This document shows, piece by piece, positions 48,801 through 59,932 of a DNA stretch of 64,000 nt. Below the pieces are notes generated by a model. The model was not told the DNA's origin and ran no database searches. It was given only the letters and a program-made list of their open reading frames with translations. Within the stretch, counting starts at the first letter, position 1; every line of letters starts with the position of its first letter. Position numbers and translations under genes: made by a program. The DNA lies in assembly GCA_032821775.1 (NCBI GenBank), contig JAVLRN010000007.1, positions 1,240,001-1,304,000 of the forward strand. Direction: 5' to 3'. This DNA comes from Sanguinoderma infundibulare. Its lineage: Eukaryota > Basidiomycota > Agaricomycetes > Polyporales > Polyporaceae.

Positions 48801-51800
48801 TCAGCTGCTGTCAATGGCTGCTGGGAACGTTTAGTTCCTCAGACTAAATTTGGCGATCTCAGCCGACGGGCCCTTTCCTGCCGCCGTCCTCTCGGCCGTT
48901 TCGGTCCTTGCATCCCCATCATCTCTCCCATAAAAGCCGCTGGCGATTGCGGCAGGGCTCGCCCGGAAGCTCTATGGACCCGTTCTTGTACTCTGAAAGA
49001 TATAGAACAACTGTTTACTCACAAAGAAAGCGAGTCGAGTCGCGGGAGGAACTCCTTAAGGCGTGCGGTACTGTCCAAGTTGTGGTTTGAGAGGTCGATG
49101 GAGGTGAGCTGCTCCCAGTAAGGCTCGAAGGGCTGCACATCCGTTATCACTTGTACCAGTCGGTCGTGCGCCACCCCAAAGCTGCACTCAGTCAGGAATG
49201 TCGCGTTCCCGCCTGTACGGCTGAGGTCGGGCGTCGGCCGAGACGCTATCGAAACCCGCCGGGAGACTTGGCGGGCCATACTGTCGCTCGATTGCGTACT
49301 GGGTCCTGTGTTTGATCGCCGCGGTTGGAGGGGATGGAGCTCATTGGAAGGCGGACGGGAGGAGGTGCTGGCTTTAGACGGCGAGTCTTGTTCTACATCT
49401 GGAATGTGTGGAGATATAAGCGAACGAGCAGGAACCTCTCAGGCCGCTAATCCTACCTGTGCCTTCTAAATTCCCAAGCATTTCTGCTATCCTCTTCGAC
49501 CGCACAGATGGGACTAGGATAGCATCGATCCTATCCCCCGTTCGCGAGCCCGATGCTAGAGGACTCACTTCCTCGCCGATCGCAGAGCCATCTGGCGTGG
49601 GGATATTTCTTCCAATGCCAGCAATAGGTCCATCATGTTTGCCGTCCGAGAAACTAACAGACCGTCGGTGGCCGCTTTTGTTCGCTGGCGTTTGCATGCG
49701 GGTACGGTTAGGGTCCCTCATGACGGACATAGGCGTCGCACTGGTGCTTTTCAGCACCGAACGCGGTGCCGGAGTGTTCGTGGCTCCATTGAGCCTGCTG
49801 TTGGCTCGACTTGATGTATTAGGTGTCGTTGAAGTGGCAGGGAGACCAGGAGGGGAGGCGGCGATGAAACGGGGAGGGGTATCAGCGAACGCCGGTTCAA
49901 TAGCGGACTCGTCACCGATCCCGAGGTCAACGCCCGTGTCGAGTGGGAGGTCTAACGTTGCAGTCGGGACCATGCTCCCGGTGTCATCTTCCTGATCGTG
50001 AGAGATATCGCTCTCTGTGTATGACGTATCCACCTGTTCCTCCTCGTCAACGACCGGGACGTCATGGGTGAAGTCCTGCGACGGTCCATCGGTCGAGAAG
50101 GATGTAAGCTCGGCTTCCTCCTCGTCTTCGACCTCCTCTTCCAACACCTCCTCGATCCGGCTCTTCTCCAAAGCCATCGAAGGTCCTTCCTCGACGGCCT
50201 GACCTTCTCCGTCGGCATTCTCCACACGCTCGTCCGACCCTTCCTCACGTAGACTCTCGATGTCGCGGAAGGGATCTTCGCTCGAATTATCTTGGTCATC
50301 CGCGTCTGGCTCCGTAACCACACGCGTGGTCACCCCTGCCGCGGTCCCGGTCGACGTTCTAGGGCGTAGCTCAGCCTCGGATATACCGGCAGTCGCGAGC
50401 GCAGCAGCTTTGACCCATCGCATCATAACTCGGTCGAACACCATCTTGCCGACCCTGTCCGGGAGTGCGCCGACGTCGTGCGGAGTGATCTGCATCATCT
50501 GCTTCGGACCAGGGTGCTTCACGAAGGACTCTGCACTCCCCGAGGTCAAGGTCGTGCCCGAAGCGGTGCTGGAGGAGACGAAACGCGTCAAGTCTTCGTT
50601 GCGACCTGCTCGCAGGGAGGACGACGGATATGCGGGCACGGTGGGCGGCGCAAGATGCCCAGGGCTAGGCTTGACTGGCGAGCCTGGGGCGGTTGATGTG
50701 GAGGCCGCGACAAGACGTACTGGAGGTGGAAAGGGACCTAGTGCTGGGGGTGTGGGGAATTGCGAAAGCATGCGAGAGGTCTCGCCGACAGACATGCGAG
50801 TAAGGTCGCCAGTGAGTTCGCGCGTGAGGTCTTCAGACGGAGGAGTCGAGTGCACGGTCGACGGCTTGCGCGGACTGGACCGTGGACTAGACCCTGCACG
50901 TTGCTTGCCGCGAGATACACTCGATAGTCTGTTTTGCACTGCCAATGACGGACGACGACTTTGGCACGGGGCATCGTTTAGGTTACGGAGTCGTGAGAGT
51001 GCGTGTGTGGCGCCGTTGCGGTTGCGAAGAGACGGGACTGTGGTATCTGCGGAGAGGATGGATGATGCTTCGGTGACATCGTCATTTCGGATGTGAGATG
51101 CGTCCGTGTCGCCAGAAAAGAGTCGCTTCGACCCCTTCATGTCATTCCTGATTTGAGCCATCAGGCTAGCAGCCTGCTGTCTATAGCCTAGCGAAGAGTA
51201 GCCTGACCGTTTTGACGAGGTCGTGCCATTAGGCGAAGGGTCTTTACTGGGACCGTCCTCTGGAACGACAAGGAAAGCGGGTTTTCCTAATCACGGAACA
51301 GAATTAATGCAAAACCTCAGACGTGTACCGTAGTCAATTACTCACTCAGAGGAGGCTGCTCCTTGGCAGGGGGTTGTGGCGCCTGAGCAGACTCAGCAGT
51401 AGGAGACCGGGTGGTGGCGACAGTAGAGACAGTGGAAAAGTCGCGTGCTTGTCGAATCTGCTCCATGAGGTCCTTTGATTCACCTACATAATCCCTCCGC
51501 GAGACAGGGCGCATGATGATCGCGGTGCCATCCCCCTTCTCTTGACTAAAATCACTAGCAGGACTCAACTTGAGACGTTTGGCACTGCGGAGATGAGAGA
51601 AGCTGGATTCTTCGACGGGGGAGAGACCGGAAGGCGTGGTGCGCTGACTACTGTGATTTGTGGGCCCTCCGTCTCCAGATGGTGTGTTCACGGCGATAGA
51701 ATCGACCATGGCGGATAGGTGGTCGCGCGTGAAGGTATCATATTGGAACTGGAACAGGCGGAGTCGCGGATCTGTAGAAGGAGGATTGAAGTAGCAAGCA

Positions 51801-52429
51801 GCACTGCCAGGTCCGGGAGTACTCTGTGCATCCGGGATAGGACCTGCGGGGTTGAAGGGACTTGGACGAGGAGCGGTAAAAGTGAATTGGCTCTGCGGGC
51901 CGGCACCCCTCAAACCTTCCGGCTCCTGGCTCGGAATTGTTACAGCGGAGGCGGGCCGATCGTCCTCTTCCTCTTCAAGCACTGAAGGTTCAGAGGGCGG
52001 AACATGGACTTGAGAGAGACGGGATGGGACAGCTGGGACAGCTGTGGCCCGTGAGGCGGAGGGTAAGGGTGAGGGCTGATGTGGAGGGGATGGCGGTTCA
52101 AACATCTTCTCGAGTGCGAGGGGACTAAAGAAATCCTTGACTGTGGGTTTCTTGTTCCGACCGGGGGTTTTGGGTAGGAGAGGCACGGCGGGAATCTCCT
52201 CACGGACGACGAACGTACCGCCAGATGGATCTGTGCTTGCGGTGACAGAAGGAGAGCCGAGGTCACTGTTTCGAACGAGAACAGAGCCCAGAGGTTGAGT
52301 AAAGGAGAGCTCTGAGCCGGACTGGTCAGGGTTAAACGACTGGTTCTGCTCATCTTGCCAATCGATCCATTCCTCGACGTCAGCAAGCTCGTCGGTGAGC
52401 CAGGCAGGTTTAGGCTGTTCAGCGGACAT
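45899..52429 (-). CDS. cdc11: Nud1/Cdc11-like septation-initiation scaffold with leucine-rich repeats
   Basis: The start ATG at 52427-52429 gives MSAEQPKPAWLTDELADVEEWIDWQDE, the family's N-terminal style; the TAA is at 45899-45901. Exons I could bound: 51346-52429, 49457-51259, 49023-49398, 48710-48781, about 48322-48625, about 47959-48050, about 47487-47692, about 47300-47355, about 46909-47186 and 45899-about 46541. The large N-half is disordered, with VGKMVFDRVMMRWVK and SVSFSDGK motifs and acidic runs. LRRs begin at LTSIDLSNHNLDS and continue through LENLDISRNQIDSL, LIKLSLQGN, LEMLNVSQNRISS, MRILRLSSNRLSS, LRTLYADNN, LVYLELAACRLIKLP and VRVLNLNYN. The C-terminus is YRGLIMRACPKIVMLDG. About 1,550-1,600 residues. 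Nud1 (budding yeast) and Cdc11 (fission yeast) anchor the mitotic-exit/septation network at spindle pole bodies. Confidence 0.87.
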
Positions 52430-53690
52430 GCACAGGAGTAGATTGGGGCCACAAAGGGCAAACAAGGAGCAGAGACCTGAACGTTAAGCAGAAAGAGGTG
52501 GCAGGGAGGAGGAGGAGCAACAGCGGCAGCCACCCGCCGCCTGACGCCCCGCCGTCGCGTCCGCACACGTGATCGCGGGCCGTCTTCTCAACAGTGGGTG
52601 CCCCGCCGCCAAGGCAAATTAATATTGGTCATTCCAAGGGCCCCGAAAGGGACACTTCAGCGCCAAAAGTGCCAGGGGGTCGACTCTCAGTCTATTATCT
52701 GCACACTATCCTGGCGTGTTCTCTGATGTATCTTTATGTAAGGGCTGATAAAGTAGGTTTAGGGTTAGATAGGTTTTACTAGCGCTAGATATGTTTTTTA
52801 GTCTACTACCATCTGTCGTCGCTATGTCTGTGTTTCTCCTGCTATAGAACCGGATCTAACGCACTTGCGACATGTATAGGCTCACCAGCCGGCCTAGCCG
52901 GCAACCACCACCCCCAGCTCCTCTACACTTTTTTGCGTTACCCGGTCTTTCACCCAAAGGACTTGTAGCAGTTGGCGACACTGCCGTGGCCATAGCTCTG
53001 TTGTCTCCCATGGATCGAACCGCAACTTGGTCACGTTGTACTACTCCCCTCGTCACAACCTTTCCAATGGCACCGCATTCGACGGATTAGGAGGACAAGT
53101 GGTGAAGTTATCGAGGTTTCTGGTTAGGTGGTAGTTTGAGGGAGCTGGTGATGGGCTCGGATCTCAGCGAATACGATGCGTAATCCCTTCATTCCTTCAA
53201 CTTTGATAGCCCTCATTCATGGCTTTCAAACGACCCCTTTCACACCCCGCCACGGTCAGCGGTTCCTCCGCTGTCACCCCATCTTCTGCTACATCACCCT
53301 CCAGCAGGATTTCATCCGTTGCTCCCCAGATTCTTCCCCGATTCTCACGCCACTACCCTCGTTTGATTCGCCCTTTTAAAAGTTTTCCGACGCATCCAAG
53401 ATCATCCGGATTGGACCATCTGTCGTCACGCAATCGCGTTTTCCTACTGCCCCTCCTCCTGCACAGCACTCCACATCTCCCTACCCTCATATCTCCGCGG
53501 TTATTTCGCCGTTTTTGACAATTCAACCACCGTTTGATTCGTCTTCCTCTGCCCTATCCACCCCTACTATTGCTGTACGACTGCCGGGCTGCCTTCCATT
53601 GTCACTGCACATTGGGTTGCTGCCCATGGCCGTGCCTTCTATTTGTGGGTTGGCAGAGACATTCAGTTGTCTACTGCTACAGTTCTTTGC
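52430..53690. other. Intergenic, boundary to AT-rich repeat region
   Basis: The scaffold gene promoter followed by sequence that becomes AT-richer. Short frames at 53219-53518 and nearby have no recognisable motif. No gene is supported. Confidence 0.45.
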
Positions 53691-56024
53691 ATAATTAATG
53701 CATGACCAGCTCCGACTGATATGCATTGCTTTTGACTCAAAAAAATCCAGGAATTCAGAAAATTCGCTCCCACCTGTTCTGGATGTACCTCCACTGCCAT
53801 ACTTCGTAAACAACATCTATGCATCTGTGAAAAACCCTCTGAAGTTGAATGGAGGATGTAGAGTCATTCATTTCTCAGCTACGCTCACATTACCTGATGA
53901 ACATAATACCCCTACATACCATCTGTTCTGTTGCTCGCCCACCCACTGGTTGGTGGATTGCTTGTTCATTGAGCATATGTTAGCTGTTCTGATCATGATT
54001 CTTTCAATAAGAGCAGCCCAAACACCCCCATGATCAGAGAGGGCCCCAGCACATCAAGCACCCACAACATTGAGACTGCACTAGACTGTGCCAACCTCTT
54101 GCTCATCGTGTACATAGCCTTCCACTGTTTCATGATGTAAAACCATGTTTTAGATACAACATACCCCTCTGATATACTCACTTTTTTTAGAATTATTTCT
54201 TCCATGCTGGGCACAAATCTGAAGATCTTGCTCACAAGTGACAAGGAGATATTGACAGGTAAGGGTGCAATTATTGATTGCAGTCCATAATGCAGTTGTG
54301 TGGCAATGCTCATAACCTATATGACTATCTGATAGGCCTCATTTGGGCTTGAATGTCTTCAATGGACACCACTCTCCTTGACCTGAAAGTGCCCTGAAGC
54401 ACTCATGAACTCTGCCAAATTGTGGCCTATGGGCTTCACATTCCCAGCATGATAAGACATAGAACAAAGTCCCTTTGAGCTTCTCTGCATAGAACATGCT
54501 GTTGTGACTGAACATTGAGCAAGAATCAGGAGTGACTTATGAGACAGATAGGAGCATCAATGAGCACTTGTGCAGTGAGACTGAAGCTAGGCTCAATGGT
54601 CAAGACTGGAGACAAGGTATATTGAATAAAGAATATGAGAAAAATATACAGTGAGGCCTACCTGGAGACAAAAGGTCAAAACTGGGTCTTCAGGTAGCAA
54701 GTACAGGAGTTTATATACAGTAGCATGACAATAGAAACCACTAAACAAAAGGTAACTATGGACACAGAAAACAAGGGAGACAGAACAATAGCACTTTGTA
54801 CACAATAGAAAAGCTATTGTATTGTCAAACAATAATGTGAGAATGAAAGTTCAGAGAACAAGAAGAAGTCATAATCACAGTGAGATAAAGATCAATGTCC
54901 AGAAAAGAAAACAGATAAGATAAGAAAAAGAGTGCTCAGATAAGCACCACATGGGTCCCCCCTTCTAAGGATTGTGCCTTCATGATTGAGTGTTCTTGTT
55001 ATGAGGACCAGGTGCATTAGAATGTTTGGTGTAGAAGTCCATAATATGTTGCAGTGCATTGTGAGATATGCACAAACTACCTAATAGAAAGTACTACTAG
55101 ATAATATGTACCTAAAGTAATTGGACCAGACTTTAGGTCAGATATTCCTCCAGGTGTCCGTGATAGTGATCAAAAGTATGGGGGATGATAGGTAAGGGTG
55201 AGGTATGGAGGGGGATAATAGAGAGCAAGCCTGTCAGAGGCTTTCTGACTCTCAGAGGGAAACTATTGTGCACAGTTGCACCAGGAGCACCTGTCAGAGG
55301 TGGGACACCAGTCTGGGGGAAACTGAGTTGTCATTTTTGGGGGACCCAGCTGAGGTCCTTATATACTAGTAGCTATCTAGAACCAAATACAAATAAACAG
55401 GCTATTGTGCTATTGTGCTAAGTCTGGACAATAGGCTATAGACACAATACTGTATCTAAAAATAGCACAATATTGTTAAAGTGCTTATTGTCCTTGGACA
55501 ATGAGTATATACAGGCTGTGAGAAATAATTCTATGGACAATAAAGAAATAAACAATAGTCCACCAATCAGCATGGGAATAACATATTCATACCATGAAAT
55601 ATGCACAATCATTGTGCTATATACCTGAGAATATTCTCAAGTACAATAGACCAGGATAAAAGTTATCCTCAAACAATTAAGTATGAGGAATAATAGGTTA
55701 AAGTCTGTAGTGTGGGAATGCTCAAAGGATAAAAGGATAGAGTATAATAGTCATTCCCAAATGACAATAAAGTCCTATCATATAAAGGAAAAACCTGCAC
55801 TGACTGAGCATGTGTACAGCAATGTGTATTAGTCATCATGCTTGAACCTTAGTCAGCCTTTTCAGGTCATGTGCCAAGAAGCCAATCATCTGTGCAGTAT
55901 AGTAAATGAATAGGGAGTACATGTAGAGTCCACACTAGATCATATTGTGCCTGGCATGCATCCTGCACCTGGAGCTCTCGCCTTCCTCCCCAGGTCCTTC
56001 CTGGACTGACTCCCTATCCTCTCT
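53691..56024. other. AT-rich degenerate repeat DNA
   Basis: A clear drop in GC content and loss of CpG mark this stretch. Minus-frame fragments (for example 53993-54313) look protein-like but are not recognisable. It contains a probable LTR of the minus-strand gypsy remnant at about 55140-55766. No host gene is seen. Confidence 0.5.
55140..55766 (-). repeat. Possible LTR of the minus-strand gypsy remnant
   Basis: On the minus strand, downstream of the pol end at 56025, a stretch begins with TGTCATTTGGGAATGACT at 55766 and contains a TATA run (GTATATAAGGACC) near 55360, as an LTR U3 region would. The far boundary is uncertain: an inverted match AATGACA occurs near 55330, but the sequence may extend to about 55140. 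No second copy is in the window to confirm it. Confidence 0.3.
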
Positions 56025-57038
56025 TCACCCTGGCAGCTCTCTGAACCTAAAGATAGGCTCCTTAGAGTCAAGGCAGTTCTGGTGCTGAACTGGGGCTCCT
56101 GCCAGCCTGTACCTGTCCAACAGATCAGTCATACACCGTGCATGACAATTGATCAAATTGTCCGCATTTTCCCAACTATTGTGTTCTGAACTCCAACCTT
56201 TCCAGTGCACCAGGTACTACAACTTCTTTCACCATCTGTAACATCAAGAGTCCAACACTTTTTTGACTTCATACTCCTCCTCTCCTTTTACTTCTATTGA
56301 AGCAGGCTCAGGTGAGTGTTGACCAGAAAACTAACTTTCTTTGTGTGGTAAGAGCAGAGAGACATAGAATACTGGGTAAATTAGAAGGTCCTTGGAGAGC
56401 TTCAGCTCATATGCCAAGTTCCCAACTTTGTGAACTATTGGCTATGGTCCTATGTACTGGTCCACCAGTTTTTTTGAGTCTCTGGATACCTTAAAGTTTC
56501 TCATATTGAGCTACACCTTTTGCCCTTCCTTGAACTTTGGAGCTTAAGGCTGAACATAGGTCCAGGTTATCTCATAGGTAATCTAAACCTGACCTGCAGA
56601 ATTGCCTATAGATTAATAACTTATAGGTTCAGATACCTACATTATGAATCAGCTGCAAATCTGAATCAGCAATTTTATAAAAGATGACAGGTTAGATTTT
56701 AGATCAGCTGCAAAGTGAGCTGCACTTCTGTTTATCTATAAATATTTATTAGGCTCTTTAACATCTTTTTTCACTATTTATAGTCTGTTTAAAATTATTT
56801 GGTAAAATCAATAATGTAACCTATGATTTATGGGTTTTTGATTTGTAAGTTAAGGTTAAAAATTAATTGAATTTATACAGTTTCTAATCAAAGTCTTAAA
56901 GGCTGACAAACTCACAGGTTCAGATCTGAATTAACTATAGGTTAACCTATGTACAGCCTTACTGAAGCTTTACAGATGTACTTGTCAAAGTACTTCTTCA
57001 TCCACTCAGCTGACAGAGTCAATACCGCCATTGCATCC
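56025..57038 (-). pseudogene. Ty3/gypsy chromovirus pol 3' end, interrupted
   Basis: Minus-strand fragments form the C-terminal integrase region of a Ty3/gypsy polyprotein. DAMAVLTLSAEWMKKYFDKY lies at about 56975-57035. After a 417-bp insertion comes PKFKEGQKVQLNMRNFK near 56490-56540, then KKLVDQYIGP and LAYELKLSKDLL, and a chromodomain-like end, HWKGWSSEHNSWENADNL, near 56155-56210. Stop codons and small frame changes break it. Its upstream part is absent at 57039, where a plus-strand element starts, so it is probably split by that element. The chromodomain targets integration to heterochromatin in related elements. Confidence 0.8.
56545..56961 (-). mobile_element. 417-bp hAT-like MITE, copy 1
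   Basis: Ends are inverted repeats TAAGGCTGAACATAGG and CCTATGTACAGCCTTA. It is non-coding and AT-rich. It is the reverse complement of the copy at 62969-63385, with the same length. Flanking 8-mers TTGGAGCT and CTGAAGCT agree at six of eight positions (both differences are transitions), consistent with a decayed 8-bp target duplication. It sits within the integrase C-terminal coding region of the minus-strand gypsy remnant. Confidence 0.85.
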
Positions 57039-57290
57039 TGTTATAAAATCATGATTACTTACAATTACTCATCCTTAGTCAGTCCTTACTCAGCATATGC
57101 TGGTCAGACATTCCATGGCATTCTAGCGCCTTCCTTAGGATTACTCATGTATCACATGTAGGTTAGTCAGCCAGGTGCTGCAGGACTATATAAGCAGTCA
57201 CTCTGGAGCTGGGGATCCTCAGCTTCAAGTTGGTATTCACCCTCCCAGTCTAAGGCTTATTGCTAGTCTGCCACTGGCCATATCATAACT
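57039..57290 (+). repeat. Probable 5' LTR of the plus-strand Ty3/gypsy element
   Basis: Starts TGTTATAAAATCATG exactly where the minus-strand element's coding sequence breaks off, has a TATA box (TATATAAG, 57187-57194), and ends near ATAAC at 57285-57290, an imperfect inverted match to TGTTAT. The partner LTR would lie beyond the window. I could not identify a primer binding site. Confidence 0.45.
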
Positions 57291-57341
57291 CAAAGCTACC
57301 CCTTCCCCTCAACCTACGGCACATTGTCTCCACTGCTAACC

Positions 57342-59932
57342 ATGGTGATCTCATCCCCTCCATCATCTCCTTCCTCGGAGGTCATCCACTTCATCTCTGC
57401 CTCCAAGTATGCCATTTGACACACTGACGGGACCATCACCTTCCACTCCTTGTCACGAACCCCATCGCCTCTGCCTCCATCTCCCTGAGACTTTGCTGTG
57501 CGTATTGCTGATGGGTCACTCCATTACCTCTTTCCTAGGTCAACTATCGCATCTGGTACCTCGACACCACCTCTTCTGGTCCTGCCTCCTCATTTCTCAT
57601 CTCAAGTTTCCTATTGCTCGCATTCTCCATCTCCCGATTCCAGTGCAGCGGCCAAGGAAAATGCTGACTCAACTCGATCCATTTCTCCTAACGACTCGAA
57701 CTCTGTTGCTGAGCATGAAGCCTCGACACGTTCAAGCATGACCTCTGACAACCCTGCTCCTCTGTACTCAGACTCCGACGGCATCAGCCTTAAGGCCCTC
57801 ATCACTGACTATCACATCACACTCCCCATTGCATCAGAAATCTACGCCAATGACGTTTACATTACCCACTACCCCAATCCCAACAACAACAGCATCACAT
57901 TCACAGACACTTATATGGACAACAACTGGAACCAACTCCTTACTTCACTCACCACACACAAATATCCATCTCTGACTCCTTCTCCACCGCCTAGAATCCA
58001 TGCAACCCTCACACGAGCAAAGCAGTTACAATGGCTTGCCACAGGTGCAAACACTTCGAATACTTCCACGATGATCAACAGTGAAAAGATGTCACCATCT
58101 GCTCCGGAGAGAAGGTCATCACCTGCATTCAACAACCCTGCCCCCATCGACATGACTCCACCAACTACCATGCCATCAGTGATCCCCATCACCACATCAT
58201 CCTGCACACGACACAGACAACAGAAGCAGCTGAACCAGAAGCTTCTATACCTGGACCGTCTCATGAACAAGCTTGGCAGCAGCGTATAGCTACCCTGAAA
58301 CCTTAAGAACGCTCAGAATGCTCCAGAGCCCCTTCCCCTAATCCCATGCATATCCCTGTCATCATCCAAACAGCAGGATCTGGAATGTTGCCAACAGCTT
58401 CTGAGCGAGTATGACCACTCACTCGGACTGATTCCCATGAGAGTCCCCAAGCGTCTGTGGTCACCGGAAACAGCTGAGAAAAGCAATGAGAACTTGCCAA
58501 AGAAGCTGCACACCTCCCCTTCCACGAGCCAGAAGCCTCCAATTGTTATAGATCTGACTCAGTCGCACTCGCCAAAGCTCTCGAAAGCTTCCACATTAGT
58601 GATCCCACTCCTACTGAAACCCCACGACCCGTTTCCACTACCCAAAGCACCATCCAGCCTCCCATCCAGACCCCTGCGATCAGCCAACCACCCAGCAGTC
58701 ATCGAGCAATGGTGCAAACAATGGCATTCAATGTGGTCACGTGAAAATTCTTCAAAGATCAGTTTATGGTGCTTGCGGCTAGCATCACAAACTGACCAGC
58801 CCAACAAGTCCACGCCTCCGCTCCCAAACCTGCTGAACCTGACTTCTTCAATGGAGTCACCCCAGACTTCGAAGAATGGAAGGCTACCATGCAGGTCTAC
58901 ATGGCCAGCTTGGAAAAAGATTCAGCAATATCTATAATCTTGTTGCGAATCAAGGGAGCAAATGTAGACAAGTGGAAGAGGAATCTAATTAGGGAAAAGT
59001 TTGTTGCAAACAATTACACATGGTCGTACAATGATATAGCAGAGTTCTGGACCGCCCTCACAACCAAGTTCAAGCCGGTCAACTATCAGAATAATGCTAT
59101 CATTGGACTTGGTCAGGCGACGATGGGTAAAAAGCGAGCAGAAAACTTTTTTGATGAATGGAAAGATCTGATGGATCATGCCAGGCAAATGATTGCTGAC
59201 TGGGACTCCGCAATCAATATGTACTAGCACATCCATGCCCAAATCAGTTTCATGCCCAATCCACCTACAACCTACAATGCATGGAAGACTCTTGTCATTA
59301 AGATGGATAACAATCAATGCATCTTCCATCAAACCTATGAAGCCTCGCATCGACCACCCCCGCAGCAATTTGCCCCATGAGCACCTTCCCAGCTTCCACC
59401 GCAACAATACACTGCCCCAAGATATCTACCCCCACAGTATCCTCCACTTCAACCACATTATGTGCAGCCATACTTACCTCCTCGACAACCCCCACCACAG
59501 TACTATGTACCACGTCCACCACCTCCTATGATGCCAGGAGATGTGCATACTGGTTCTGGGGTTATCTATGGAGGCAGAGGTCAACCAATGGACATAGATT
59601 GGCTCAGAGCACAAGCTTGTCGAAAGTGTGGTGCCAAGCAGAGCGAGAAAGGCATGTGTGGAGACATGTGGCATGTCCCTAACCGCACTGGAGCAGCGGC
59701 AATCCAGAAGTGTCAATGGGAAGAATGTGATAACTGGGAACCATTCTTGGCAGAACTTCAGCAGTTTGCAGCCAAAGACCCTGAGGACTTCCTTGTGCAG
59801 ATGTCTGGGATGGAGTTACCCAGGTACTGCACTGAGCTAAAGCAGGAACTCTATGAGGATGGATATGCGAACGTTAGATCACAGTTTGCAGATGAGATTG
59901 ATGAATCACTTTTTCCCTACAAGCAGATGTGA
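57342..59932 (+). pseudogene. Retrotransposon gag, disrupted
   Basis: An N-terminal frame from ATG 57342 has stops near 57412 and 57487. A second frame carries the gag core from about 58550: EPDFFNGVTPDFEEWKATMQ, LLRIKGANVDKW, FWTALTTKFKPVN and FFDEWKDLMDHARQM, ending at TGA 59930-59932. Stops also occur near 58734, 58787, 59225 and 59379. A Pro/Gln-rich stretch precedes PMDIDWLRAQACRKCG. The cysteine pattern there is C-x2-C-x9-C-x4-H, which differs from the usual CCHC zinc knuckle. Gag would form the virus-like particle core and bind element RNA. Confidence 0.8.

Noticed and set aside
52985..53010. Reverse-strand GGTTCGATCC resembling a tRNA B-box
   Set aside because: The flanking bases do not form a T-stem and no A-box lies at the right distance.
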